21,667 nucleotides of DNA from JAXHUK01 sp034189725 (GTDB lineage: Bacteria; Chloroflexota; Dehalococcoidia; SZUA-161), in assembly GCA_034189725.1 (NCBI GenBank), contig JAXHUK010000076.1, forward strand, positions 1-21,667, in the 5' to 3' direction. Within the stretch, counting starts at the first letter, position 1; each line of letters begins with the position of its first letter. Positions 5,949-14,254 of this stretch are shown in pieces. A program made the position numbers and the translations under genes. The notes beneath the pieces were generated by a model. It saw only the letters and a list, made by a program, of their open reading frames with translations. It was not told the DNA's origin and did no database searches.

Positions 5949-7457
5949 ATGGCAGACAGAAAACATGCGATAGCTGAGCAACGCCTTACCAAGCTCAGCA
6001 GAATTCGCAGCTATGATATTGATCCATATCCACACCGCTACCGCCGCACTCATACTACAGAGGAGGCGGTAGCTCTTTTCCGTGCTCAGGAGGGGAGTGA
6101 CGGGGAAAGCCTTGAAGTATCCGTTGCAGGCCGCATTATGTCTCTGCGGTCTATGGGGAAGGCAACCTTTCTGGACCTGAGAGACAGTTCGGGTAAAATA
6201 CAGGCCTACTTCAAGAAAAATACCCTCGGTGACGAGAAATACCGACATATCGACGATTTCGATATTGGCGACATCATCGGTGTCAGGGGCAGGGTTTTTA
6301 AGACACGCAGCGCTGAGATCACCATTGAGGTCTCGGATTTTACCATGCTCGCCAAATCGCTTATGACGCTGCCTGAGAAGTGGCACGGGCTAACCGATGT
6401 GGAGAAGCGCTATCGGCAAAGGTATCTGGACCTCATCTCGAATGAGGAGGCGAGGAGTATCTTTGCTACGCGAAGTCGATTGATTACTGCCATGCGTCGT
6501 TTTCTCGATGAGCGCGGATTTATCGAAGTGGAGACCCCGGTATTATTACCTGTGGCTGCTGGTGCAATGGCACGCCCTTTCTCCACGTTTCATCATACCC
6601 TGGAGATGGACCTTTACCTGCGCATTGCTCTGGAGCTGTACCTCAAGCGTTTGATCATCGGTGGCATGGATAAGGTCTATGAGATCGGGCGTATCTTCCG
6701 CAATGAGGGAATATCTATTAAACACAACCCTGAGTTTACCATGCTTGAGAGCTATGAAGCATATGCAGACTATAACGATGTTATGGATATGCTGGAGCAG
6801 ATGGTCAGCCGCATCGCCCAGGAGATTACGGGCAGCTTGCAGGTTCCCTACGGGGAGCATATAATCGACTTCACTCCCCCCTGGCGCAGAGTCAATTACA
6901 GGGATGCCCTGAAGGAAAAAAGCGGTATAGATGTTCTCGATGACAGGTATCGCGACGTGTCTTCCTTGAAGAGCGAGGTGTCAAGATTAGCTTTGCCGGA
7001 AGAAGATAACGTGAGCTGGGGCAGGACTGTGGACAAGTTATTCTCCATTTTTGTTGAGCCTTCCTTGATACAACCCACGTTTGTGCTCGATCACCCCATC
7101 GAGATGTCGCCGTTAGCCAAGGCCAAACCAGACGAGCCGCGGCTGGTGGAGCGGTTTGAGTGTTTCATTGGGGGTATGGAGGTTGCCAATGCCTTCACCG
7201 AGCTCAACGATCCCTTAGAGCAGAGGAAGCGCTTTGAAGAGCAGGAGCGCCTGCGAAGTCTGATGGGCGATGAAGAGGTGGAAAGGCTGGACGAGGATTT
7301 CCTTGTTGCCCTGGAGCATGGTATGCCGCCCACAGGCGGGTTGGGAATGGGCATCGATCGTCTCGTGATGCTTCTGACCAATCAGCAGTCGATTCGAGAG
7401 GTTATTCTATTTCCACAGTTGAAACAAGTAGCTGCACACCCGTATAAAATCATGTAG
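5949..7457 (+). CDS. lysS: Lysine--tRNA ligase, class II
   Basis: A 502-residue enzyme that charges tRNA-Lys with lysine using ATP. Residues about 57-135 are the anticodon-binding OB fold (VAGRIMSLRSMGKATFLDLR). Class II motifs follow: motif 1 around FLDERGFIEVETPVL (185-199), motif 2 with FRNEG at 250-254 and HNPEFTMLESYEAY after it, and motif 3 GLGMGIDRL at 464-472. The C-terminus VILFPQLKQ matches the family end, with an extra short tail. GMEVANAFTELNDP is the conserved lysine-pocket region. The ATG has only a weak ribosome binding site (ACAGG 8 bases upstream); a better AAAGGAG at about 5914-5920 is too far away and no start codon lies between. It sits 45 bases after greA and 45 before serS. 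Confidence 0.96.
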   Translation: MADRKHAIAEQRLTKLSRIRSYDIDPYPHRYRRTHTTEEAVALFRAQEGSDGESLEVSVAGRIMSLRSMGKATFLDLRDSSGKIQAYFKKNTLGDEKYRHIDDFDIGDIIGVRGRVFKTRSAEITIEVSDFTMLAKSLMTLPEKWHGLTDVEKRYRQRYLDLISNEEARSIFATRSRLITAMRRFLDERGFIEVETPVLLPVAAGAMARPFSTFHHTLEMDLYLRIALELYLKRLIIGGMDKVYEIGRIFRNEGISIKHNPEFTMLESYEAYADYNDVMDMLEQMVSRIAQEITGSLQVPYGEHIIDFTPPWRRVNYRDALKEKSGIDVLDDRYRDVSSLKSEVSRLALPEEDNVSWGRTVDKLFSIFVEPSLIQPTFVLDHPIEMSPLAKAKPDEPRLVERFECFIGGMEVANAFTELNDPLEQRKRFEEQERLRSLMGDEEVERLDEDFLVALEHGMPPTGGLGMGIDRLVMLLTNQQSIREVILFPQLKQVAAHPYKIM

Positions 7458-7502
7458 CAGCGCTTCTTTTAAGATACTCGGAGGGCCAGAGAGAGGGTCT
7501 TC

Positions 7503-8762
7503 ATGTTAAGCATTCAATTCATTCGTGAGAATCCTGAACTTGTTCGCGAGTCGCTGTCCAAGCGTGGAGAAGCTACCGGGCTTGATGAAATCCTGCGCCT
7601 TGATGGCGAGAGACGGCGTCTACTCCAGGAAGTGGAAAATCTCAGAGCGCGAAAGAAGCAGGTAAGCAAAGAGATCGGTAGCATGAAGGAGAAGCCCGCA
7701 GAGCTCCTGGCGGAAATGAGGGATACCGGGGAGCGCATTAAGTCCCTAGACCACGAGATCGGCCGCAATGAAGAGGAACTGAACAACCTTTTGCTTCGCA
7801 TACCGAACCTGGTGCATCCCAGCGTGCCTGTAGGAAGCGGCGAAGATGAGAACATAGTAGTGCGTAGCTGGGGTGAGATTCGGGAGTTCGACTTTCAAGC
7901 TCTCCCTCATTGGGATATCGGGGTAAATAAGGGCATCATCGACTTCGAGCGAGGGGTGAAGATATCGGGGAGCCGTTTTTATGTGCTTAAGGGTTTGGGG
8001 GCCAAACTCCAGCGGGCACTCATTGCCTTTATGCTCGACCTTCATATACAGCAGCATGGTTATGCTGAGACGTATCTCCCGTTTATGGTCAAAGAGGAGA
8101 GTATGCTGGGATCGGGGAATCTGCCTAAATTCGCCGATAACCTGTACCACGATGCTGAAGATGATTTGTGGTTGGTTCCTACCGCTGAGGTACCGCTGAC
8201 CAATCTGCATCGCGATGAGATACTGGAACCGGGCACTTTGCCGTTGTACTATGTTGCCTACACTGCCTGTTTCCGCCGGGAGAGTATGTCGGCGGGTAAG
8301 GACACGCGTGGTATCAAGCGAGGACATCAATTCGATAAGGTAGAACTCTACAAATTCGTCGATCCCGATACCTCGGACGGGGAGTTGGAAAGGATGGTGG
8401 GCAATGCTGAAGAGGTGTGCCAGAAGCTGGGACTACCCTACCGGGTTCTCCAGCTTTGCAGTGGCGACCTGGGATTTGCGGCTACCAAGACCTATGACAT
8501 CGAGGTATGGGCTGCGGGTTGTGGTGAATGGCTCGAGGTAAGCTCATGCAGTAATTGCGGCGATTTTCAGGCCCGTCGGGCCAACATCCGCTACCGCCCT
8601 CAAGTTGGCGAACGGCCAAGGTTTGTTCATACCCTCAATGGTTCCGGGACAGCGTTGCCCCGAGTATTCATCGCTATACTGGAGAACTACCAGCAGTCTG
8701 ATGGCAGTATAGTGATCCCCGAAGTGTTGCGGCCCTACATGGGTATCGACGCTCTACGATAG
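7503..8762 (+). CDS. serS: Serine--tRNA ligase
   Basis: A 419-residue class II synthetase that charges tRNA-Ser and tRNA-Sec. Residues 1-110 form the N-terminal tRNA-binding coiled coil: MLSIQFIRENPELVRESLSK, then a long charged helical pair and LLRIPNLVHPSVPVG. The catalytic core has LPFMVKEESMLGSGNLPKF, TAEVPLTNLH, motif 2 CFRRESMSAGKDTRGIKRGH and motif 3 LNGSGTALPRVFIAILENYQ with VIPEVLRPYMG, all standard for bacterial SerRS. GAGAGGG (7491-7496) lies about 6 bases before the ATG. It is the third gene of the greA operon. No T-box or other leader is visible before it, so it is probably constitutive from the greA promoter. Confidence 0.96.
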   Translation: MLSIQFIRENPELVRESLSKRGEATGLDEILRLDGERRRLLQEVENLRARKKQVSKEIGSMKEKPAELLAEMRDTGERIKSLDHEIGRNEEELNNLLLRIPNLVHPSVPVGSGEDENIVVRSWGEIREFDFQALPHWDIGVNKGIIDFERGVKISGSRFYVLKGLGAKLQRALIAFMLDLHIQQHGYAETYLPFMVKEESMLGSGNLPKFADNLYHDAEDDLWLVPTAEVPLTNLHRDEILEPGTLPLYYVAYTACFRRESMSAGKDTRGIKRGHQFDKVELYKFVDPDTSDGELERMVGNAEEVCQKLGLPYRVLQLCSGDLGFAATKTYDIEVWAAGCGEWLEVSSCSNCGDFQARRANIRYRPQVGERPRFVHTLNGSGTALPRVFIAILENYQQSDGSIVIPEVLRPYMGIDALR

Positions 8763-8791
8763 TATTTCCCCATGGGTATCATGCAACGATA

Positions 8792-8983
8792 ATGACAAAG
8801 AACGTTTTTGGTGAGAAGAACGAAAAGCCAGATGATGAGCTCCTTGCTGAACACCTTGGCGCAAGCTTTGGATATTTGGAAGAGCTAAGGAGTTTTCTGC
8901 ATGATCGATGCGATCCAGTAACCGAAGAGTGGAAGTTTTACGGTGACAAGTCTGGCTGGCAGTTGAAGACACTATTCAAATGA
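8792..8983 (+). pseudogene. Truncated DUF3788-family protein, N-terminal 63 residues
   Basis: The 63-residue peptide begins MTKNVFGEKNEKPDDELLAE and continues with VTEEWKFYGDKSGWQLKTLF, which I recognise as the start of DUF3788 proteins. These are normally about 140 residues long and continue after this point with a hydrophobic strand pair. Here a TGA follows LKTLFK, and none of the following frames resumes the family, so the last ~75 residues are missing. There is no good ribosome binding site. It lies between serS and acpS on the same strand, possibly a remnant of a formerly intact gene cut by a deletion. The family assignment is from memory of the motif. Confidence 0.55.
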
Positions 8984-9095
8984 ACGGGCGAATAATCCGG
9001 GTAGTAGGCAACGCATATCTGCTTTCGACACGTAGTGAATACTGTTCCTCGTATGATATACTTGAGCCACGAGATCCCTCATTGTGGTTGGGCTG

Positions 9096-9461
9096 ATGCA
9101 GTGCGTTGGTATAGACATAGTAGAAATTGAGCGCATCCAGCGGATTATCGATCGCTGGGGGACGAGGTTCCTGGGGCGTATTTATACCGATGCCGAGCTT
9201 GATTATTGCCATAATCGGCTGTCATCATTAGCTGTCAGGTTCGCAGGCAAAGAGGCGGTGATGAAAGCACTGAGTGCAGATAAGGACGGTATCGCCTGGC
9301 GTGATATTGAAATCCTGCCCAATGAACGAAATACTCCTCAGGTGATCCTTTACGGGAGGGCACGCATTCGAGCAGAAGAACTGGGAGTCAGTGATCTGGC
9401 TATCAGTCTTTCGCATTCTCGAGCACATGCGGTCGCCTCAGTTGTGGGGTATGTTGCTTGA
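9096..9461 (+). CDS. acpS: Holo-[acyl-carrier-protein] synthase
   Basis: 121 residues from the ATG at 9096, the usual AcpS size. It transfers the 4'-phosphopantetheine arm from coenzyme A to the serine of acyl carrier protein. GIDIVEIERI holds the Mg2+-binding aspartate (D7), and RFAGKEAVMKAL holds the second ligand (E53) and the CoA-contacting lysine; SLSHSRAHAVASVV is the usual C-terminal strand. A GTG at 9084 would add MVGL and is less likely because family members begin just before the GIDIVEIERI strand. The ribosome binding site is weak for both starts. It stands between the DUF3788 remnant and the pyr promoter, which begins 26 bases after its stop. Confidence 0.92.
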   Translation: MQCVGIDIVEIERIQRIIDRWGTRFLGRIYTDAELDYCHNRLSSLAVRFAGKEAVMKALSADKDGIAWRDIEILPNERNTPQVILYGRARIRAEELGVSDLAISLSHSRAHAVASVVGYVA

Positions 9462-9486
9462 TGCTTGTTGCTACAAATACCGTTCA

Positions 9487-9515
9487 TTGCCAATTACCTG
9501 ACTAACGGGTATAAT
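9487..9515 (+). promoter_or_regulatory. Sigma-70 promoter of the pyr operon
   Basis: TTGCCA (9487-9492), a 17-base spacer, TATAAT (9510-9515). Transcription would begin near 9522, placing the PyrR-binding sequence at about +19 in the leader RNA and giving a leader of about 120 bases before pyrR. Confidence 0.8.
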
Positions 9516-9539
9516 ATATTTAGAGTTATTGAACCTTTA

Positions 9540-9642
9540 AATCAGCCCAGAGAGACTGAGAAGGAGATTGATGATAACCCCTGTCGGGTAATCGATCGAA
9601 GGGGTTGCACTCCTCAGCCTGCAAATGGGCGGAGGCTTTTTT
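9540..9642 (+). promoter_or_regulatory. PyrR-binding attenuator leader of the pyr operon
   Basis: The sequence CAGCCCAGAGAGACTGAGAA (9543-9562), followed by GGAG, closely matches the PyrR binding-loop consensus known from Bacillus pyr leaders. It folds as AATC (9540-9543)/GATT (9566-9569), CC/GG and CAG/CTG with an AGAGA loop: the anti-antiterminator that PyrR-UMP stabilises. The alternative antiterminator pairs 9553-9566 with CTCCTCAGCCT (9610-9620), enclosing a 7-bp AACCCCT/AGGGGTT hairpin (9576-9606). The terminator AGCCT (9616-9620)/AGGCT (9633-9637) is followed by T6 (9637-9642), and its 3' strand includes part of the pyrR ribosome binding site GGAGG (9631-9635). High UMP should therefore stop both elongation and ribosome entry. 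Confidence 0.85.
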
Positions 9643-10203
9643 ATGCCTGAAAAAGTGATAATGTCCGAGAATGAGATACACCGGGCGCTTGTTCGCCTTG
9701 CGCATGAAGCAGTAGAGAGTATCAATGGTTGCGATGACCTGGTCATTATTGGCATCCATACTCGTGGCGTGCCATTGGCTCATCGCATCGCTGTAGTGAT
9801 AAAGGGTTTCAGAAATGTGGATGTCCCTGTCGGCGCTCTCGATATCGGGCGATACCGTGACGATATTCCTTATCTGGATATTCAGCCGGTCGTTCGTCCC
9901 AGCGATATCCCGACCAGCATTACCGGCAAGAACGTTGTGCTGGTTGACGACGTGCTGTTCACCGGGCGAAGTACACGAGCAGCCATGGATGCCCTCATCG
10001 ACTTCGGGCGACCTCAGCGAATTCTACTGGCGGTACTTATTGACCGGGGACACCGTGAGCTTCCGATCAAAGCCAACTTCGTGGGGAAGAATATTCCCTC
10101 CTTCAGATATGAACGTGTTCAATTGCGGTTGAAAGAGGTCGATGGCAAAGATGAAGTTGTGGTTGTGAATAGGGCTAAAGCTGGTATGGCACGGGCTCAT
10201 TGA
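9643..10203 (+). CDS. pyrR: Pyrimidine operon attenuator / uracil phosphoribosyltransferase PyrR
   Basis: 186 residues from the ATG at 9643, with GGAGG 7 bases upstream. PyrR binds UMP/UTP and the operon's leader RNA to promote termination, and many members also make UMP from uracil and PRPP. NVVLVDDVLFTGRSTRAAMD (97-116) is the PRPP-binding motif of type I phosphoribosyltransferases. IGIHTRGVPLAHRI (36-49) and ALDIGRYRDDI (65-75) are the PPi loop and RNA-contact regions typical of PyrR, and LIDRGHRELPIKANFVGKNI is the conserved C-terminal segment. A more upstream in-frame ATG at 9625 lies inside the terminator loop and is rejected. The 13-base gap to pyrB makes cotranscription certain. The leader carries its own target site, so it is autoregulated. 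Confidence 0.95.
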   Translation: MPEKVIMSENEIHRALVRLAHEAVESINGCDDLVIIGIHTRGVPLAHRIAVVIKGFRNVDVPVGALDIGRYRDDIPYLDIQPVVRPSDIPTSITGKNVVLVDDVLFTGRSTRAAMDALIDFGRPQRILLAVLIDRGHRELPIKANFVGKNIPSFRYERVQLRLKEVDGKDEVVVVNRAKAGMARAH

Positions 10204-10216
10204 AGTTGAGGGAAGT

Positions 10217-11626
10217 ATGAACTTCGCAGGAAGGGATTTAATCACTATAGAGGACCTCTCGAATAATGAGATCGAGGCGGTTTTCGCTCTGGCTAGCGAG
10301 ATGTCTGGCTCGATTAGCGAGCAGTTCAATGTGTGCCAGGGTAAGGTCATGGCGAGCCTGTTTTTTGAGCCGAGTACCAGGACGCGGCTGTCGTTCGAAG
10401 TTGCGATGAACAGGCTGGGTGGCAGGGTAATATCTGTATCAGAAATGAGCAATACGTCGTTGGCCAAGGGTGAGAGTATTGCCGATATGGCAAGGGTAGT
10501 GGGAAGCTATGCGGACATAATTGTTATCAGGCATCCCTGGGAGGGGGCGGCAAAGGTGGTAGCTGACTACGCCGAAGTACCTGTAATAAATGGTGGCGAC
10601 GGGGGGCATGAGCATCCCACCCAGACCCTCTGTGATCTCTACACCCTGAAGAAGGAGAGACAAACCCTGGAGGGATTGAAGATCGCCCTGTGGGGTGACT
10701 TGAAAAATGGGCGGACGGTACATTCTCTTGCCTATGCGCTGGCCAGGTTCGGTGCAACTATCCACTTCCGTCCTGGCGCGGGGCTTGAGATGCCGGAGCA
10801 TGTTATGAGGAAGCTCACCTCAGAATATGGGGGTAGGCTGGAAAGATATGAGGGCCCTGAAGATGTGGACGAAGAGGGGATTTTCCCCCTGGATGCTGTG
10901 TACATAACGCCAAGTGGTCCCCATCAGCTGGCAAATATACCGGCTGTGGGCATTCAAATCGAAATGGAGAAGGGAGTTGATGCCCTCTATGTCACCAGGC
11001 TGCAAAAGGAACGGCTGGAGCCTGTGACAGAGGGACAGGAAGTGAGGAAGAACTATCCTGTAGTGGATAAGAAGCTCCTCAAGGGCAAGGGATTTGAGGA
11101 GACGATTGTGATGCATCCTTTGCCTCGTGTGGATGAGCTTGCGTATGAAATAGATGCCGACCCGCGAAGTATGTACTTCAAACAGGCAGAGCATGGAGTG
11201 CCTATCAGGATGGCGTTGGTATCTCTTCTCCTGGGGGCCAAGGATGTTGATATTACCGAAGGGAAAAGGCCAGCTTTTGTACAGAAAAAAGATTATCCGT
11301 TTTATAAGCATGACACCGGGGTGAGATGCCGAAACACAAAATGCGTCTCTAATCAAGAGACCGAGATGCGGTATATTGAGCCTGAGTTCCAAATAGTATC
11401 AAACGATCCATTAACGCTCAGGTGTAACTATTGTGAAAATGAGTCCCATCCTCAGTTCATAGCAAGTTCAAAGTGGCACCAGGGGGTTGCGGAAAGGAAA
11501 CGATACTATACGGCCGATAGTTACATGCTGCGGCGGATACTGACGGAGAATCTCATTATATTCGACTCAGAGGAAAGCGCTCAAGCCCAAGGATTCAAAC
11601 GAGGCAGGTATACTATTCGAGAATGA
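10217..11626 (+). CDS. pyrB: Aspartate carbamoyltransferase with fused PyrI-type zinc domain
   Basis: A 469-residue protein, against about 310 for plain PyrB. It makes carbamoyl-aspartate from carbamoyl phosphate and aspartate. Residues 1-345 are the catalytic chain: STRTR (53-57) binds carbamoyl phosphate, SLAKGES (81-87) is the loop reaching the neighbouring subunit, HEHPTQTLCD (131-140) and HPLPRVDEL (300-308) complete the site. Residues about 346-469 hold CRNTKC (371-376) and CNYC (403-406), the Cx4C...Cx2C zinc arrangement of the E. coli regulatory chain PyrI. The ~100-residue nucleotide-binding domain of PyrI is absent. Fused PyrB-PyrI chains are known, for example in Thermotoga; here the fusion seems to keep only the zinc part. 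GAGGG lies before the ATG. Confidence 0.93.
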   Translation: MNFAGRDLITIEDLSNNEIEAVFALASEMSGSISEQFNVCQGKVMASLFFEPSTRTRLSFEVAMNRLGGRVISVSEMSNTSLAKGESIADMARVVGSYADIIVIRHPWEGAAKVVADYAEVPVINGGDGGHEHPTQTLCDLYTLKKERQTLEGLKIALWGDLKNGRTVHSLAYALARFGATIHFRPGAGLEMPEHVMRKLTSEYGGRLERYEGPEDVDEEGIFPLDAVYITPSGPHQLANIPAVGIQIEMEKGVDALYVTRLQKERLEPVTEGQEVRKNYPVVDKKLLKGKGFEETIVMHPLPRVDELAYEIDADPRSMYFKQAEHGVPIRMALVSLLLGAKDVDITEGKRPAFVQKKDYPFYKHDTGVRCRNTKCVSNQETEMRYIEPEFQIVSNDPLTLRCNYCENESHPQFIASSKWHQGVAERKRYYTADSYMLRRILTENLIIFDSEESAQAQGFKRGRYTIRE

Positions 11627-11762
11627 TCCTGTTACTTCACATAATGTTGTTGCAACAGGGGAGCGGCTTGATGGTGGAATCAACGCTATTCCTACGGTGT
11701 CTATAGTGCTACTGGATGAAGGAAATGGTGCGTTTTAGAGATAGTATTGAAAAAGAGGTGAT

Positions 11763-13100
11763 GTGGTAGCAGAACGCCGACTAGGAAGTATTCTCATTCA
11801 AGGTGGTCATATTATTGATCCCTCACAGCGAATTGATGCCGTTGGTGATGTATACATCGCTGAAGGAAAGATCGTCTGGTTGAGCACAGTGGGAATAGCT
11901 GACGCATCGGAGGAGTGTGCAGTAATCCGCGCTGAAGGTATGGTAGTATGTCCCGGTTTTGTTGATGTTCACTGCCACTTGCGCCAACCGGGATTTGAAG
12001 AGAAGGAAACCATTGTCACGGGGACGAAGGCTGCGGCTCGGGGTGGATATACAACCGTCTGCTGTATGCCGAATACCAACCCCCCTGTGGATAACGGGTC
12101 TATGATAGAGTATATCAAGGATACTGCCAGCACAGAGGGTTTAGTTCGCGTCTTACCCATAGGGTGTATCACAAAAGGCAGGGAAGGGCGTGAGCTCGCC
12201 GATTTCGGCGAGCTTGCTGCATCCGGCGCTGTTGCATGTAGCGACGATGGTAGTCCTGTAGCGGATTACGACGTTATGCGGCACGCCCTGGAAGCAACCA
12301 GGAACTTGGGCTTGCCCATCATCGACCACTGCGAAGACCTGACACGTAGTCAGGATGGAGTGATGAATCAGGGAGCCCTGGCAACCCGTCTGGGTCTTAA
12401 GGGGATACCGCCTGCTGCTGAGGATGATGTTGTTGCGAGGGATATCGAGCTTGCAAGGTTGACAGGCGGGAAACTTCACGTTGCTCACGTGAGTACCGCA
12501 GGTTCGGTCGGGCTTATCAGAGAGGCTAAAAAAGAAGGGGTTTCGGTTACTGCGGAGGCAACCCCGCATCATCTCACCTTGACGGAGGAACTGGTGGCAG
12601 GATACAAAACTAATGCCAAGGTGAAACCTCCCCTGCGAACGGCAGAAGACGTAGCTGAACTTATCGAAGGGTTGAATGAAGGGGTCATTGATGTCATTGC
12701 CACCGATCATGCGCCCCACACTGCCCAGGATAAAATGTGTGACTTCACCCAGGCTGCCTTTGGTATCAGTGGTTTTGAGACTGCGCTGGGTAGCCTGATG
12801 GGATTGGTGCATCAGGGAAAGGTCGACCTGGTGACGCTTATTTCCAAGCTTACATATGAGCCAGCGTCGTTTCTGGGGCAAAATGCGCTAGGGACGCTGA
12901 AATCTGGTGCTGTGGCAGATGTTACGATATTCAATCCTCAGTTACACTGGGTAGTAAATCCAGAAGAGTTTGCTTCCAAAGGTAAAAATACCCCGCTTAC
13001 GGGCTTCGTGATGAAGGGTAAGGTGGTTGTTACCATAGTGGGTGGGGTAGTGGTATACATGGATGATTCTGTGAAGACGGACATTGTGGTTCAGCCATAA
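11763..13100 (+). CDS. pyrC: Dihydroorotase, class I
   Basis: A 445-residue zinc amidohydrolase that closes carbamoyl-aspartate to dihydroorotate, the step after PyrB. VDVHCHLRQPGFEEKETI holds the first two metal ligands (H70, H72) and the substrate arginine. CCMPNTNPPVDN, IIDHCEDLT, LHVAHVSTAGS and VIATDHAPHT supply the remaining histidine and aspartate ligands of the barrel active site. The length and motif set match class I (PyrC/AllB-like) enzymes, and the operon position settles the pyrimidine role. The start is GTG at 11763, with GAGG 4 bases upstream; an ATG at 11761 in another frame stops after two codons. The gap from pyrB is 136 bases, unusually long for this operon, and contains an open but startless frame. 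Confidence 0.94.
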   Translation: MVAERRLGSILIQGGHIIDPSQRIDAVGDVYIAEGKIVWLSTVGIADASEECAVIRAEGMVVCPGFVDVHCHLRQPGFEEKETIVTGTKAAARGGYTTVCCMPNTNPPVDNGSMIEYIKDTASTEGLVRVLPIGCITKGREGRELADFGELAASGAVACSDDGSPVADYDVMRHALEATRNLGLPIIDHCEDLTRSQDGVMNQGALATRLGLKGIPPAAEDDVVARDIELARLTGGKLHVAHVSTAGSVGLIREAKKEGVSVTAEATPHHLTLTEELVAGYKTNAKVKPPLRTAEDVAELIEGLNEGVIDVIATDHAPHTAQDKMCDFTQAAFGISGFETALGSLMGLVHQGKVDLVTLISKLTYEPASFLGQNALGTLKSGAVADVTIFNPQLHWVVNPEEFASKGKNTPLTGFVMKGKVVVTIVGGVVVYMDDSVKTDIVVQP

Positions 13101-13165
13101 GGATTATGTCAATGATATGTATGCTGAGTGCTGACAACTGAATGGTTAGGAGAGAAGAGTAAATA

Positions 13166-14254
13166 GTGGCTAAGAAAGCGATTCTGGTGCTGGAGGATGG
13201 CTCGGTTTACGAGGGGCATTCCTTTGGCGCTGATGTCCAGGGATATGGTGAGGTTGTGTTCAACACAAGCATGACCGGCTATGAGGAGATTCTCACAGAT
13301 CCCTCCTATTCGGGGCAGATTGTGGTTCTCACCTATCCCCTGATAGGGAACTACGGCATCAATCCTGATGATATCGAGTCGAAGCGCATCCAGGTGAGTG
13401 GGTTTGTGGTTCGTGAGGATTGTCATAAGCCCAGCCACTGGCAGAGCACGAGCACACTTGGTGAGTTTTTGGCGGAGGCAGGGATTCCGGGCATTGGTGG
13501 TGTCGATACCCGCGCCCTCACGCGGCGCTTGCGCTCGGCTGGAGTGATGATGGGCATAATTACCACAGAGGGGACTTTCGAGGAGGCATTGAGGCGGCTG
13601 AGGGCTATGCCCCGCTATGACGACGTCGACTTCGTTAAAGGGGTGACCACTGAGGCTCCATACGATTGGCAGGTTTTGCCTGGTAACGAGCAAACAAGCA
13701 AACATCACGTAGTTGCTCTGGACTGTGGGCTCAAGTACAATATCCTGCGCATCCTGCGGGGTATGGATTGCAGTGTTACTGCTGTCCCCTGTACCACCTC
13801 AGCAGATGATATCCTGGCTCTCAACCCCGATGGTATCTTGCTTTCACCAGGCCCCGGTGATCCCGCGCTCCTCAGCTACATGGATGAGACGGTACAGGGA
13901 CTCATCGGGCGCAAGCCGATCATGGGTATCTGCCTGGGTAACCAGCTCATCGGGCGCGCATTCGGAGCCAAAACCTTTAAGCTTAAATTCGGACATCGTG
14001 GTGCCAACCATCCTGTTCGAGACCTGGATACTGGACGAGTTTATATAACGGCGCAGAATCATGGGTATGCCGTGGATGCAGACAGTGTAAAGGGTGGCCT
14101 TGAAGTAAGCCATATAAACCTTAACGATACCACGGTAGAAGGACTGAAGCATCGTGATCTGCCGGTATTCTCGATCCAGTACCACTCCGAAGCCTCTCCT
14201 GGCCCCCTGGATAACATGTACCTGTTTCGGAAGTTTGTGGATATGATGAAGTAG
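13166..14254 (+). CDS. carA: Carbamoyl-phosphate synthase small (glutaminase) subunit
   Basis: 362 residues. CarA hydrolyses glutamine and passes ammonia to CarB for carbamoyl phosphate, the substrate of PyrB. The N-terminal CarA-specific domain is clear (VFNTSMTGYEEILTDPSYSG, YGINPDDIES, GVDTRALTRRLR). The class I glutamine amidotransferase domain carries the nucleophile C256 in GICLGNQLIG and H340/E342 in SIQYHSEASPG, with KLKFGHRGANHPV in between. Position 259 is Asn where His is most common (GICLGHQ); it is not a catalytic residue. GTG start with AGGAGAG about 9 bases upstream. No carB follows: the next gene is convergent, and the stop codon lies inside a 16-bp hairpin. carB must be elsewhere if the enzyme works. 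Confidence 0.95.
   Translation: MAKKAILVLEDGSVYEGHSFGADVQGYGEVVFNTSMTGYEEILTDPSYSGQIVVLTYPLIGNYGINPDDIESKRIQVSGFVVREDCHKPSHWQSTSTLGEFLAEAGIPGIGGVDTRALTRRLRSAGVMMGIITTEGTFEEALRRLRAMPRYDDVDFVKGVTTEAPYDWQVLPGNEQTSKHHVVALDCGLKYNILRILRGMDCSVTAVPCTTSADDILALNPDGILLSPGPGDPALLSYMDETVQGLIGRKPIMGICLGNQLIGRAFGAKTFKLKFGHRGANHPVRDLDTGRVYITAQNHGYAVDADSVKGGLEVSHINLNDTTVEGLKHRDLPVFSIQYHSEASPGPLDNMYLFRKFVDMMK

Noticed and set aside
9052..9062. TATGAT/TATACT as -10 of an acpS promoter
   Set aside because: No acceptable -35 element lies 16-18 bases upstream of either hexamer.
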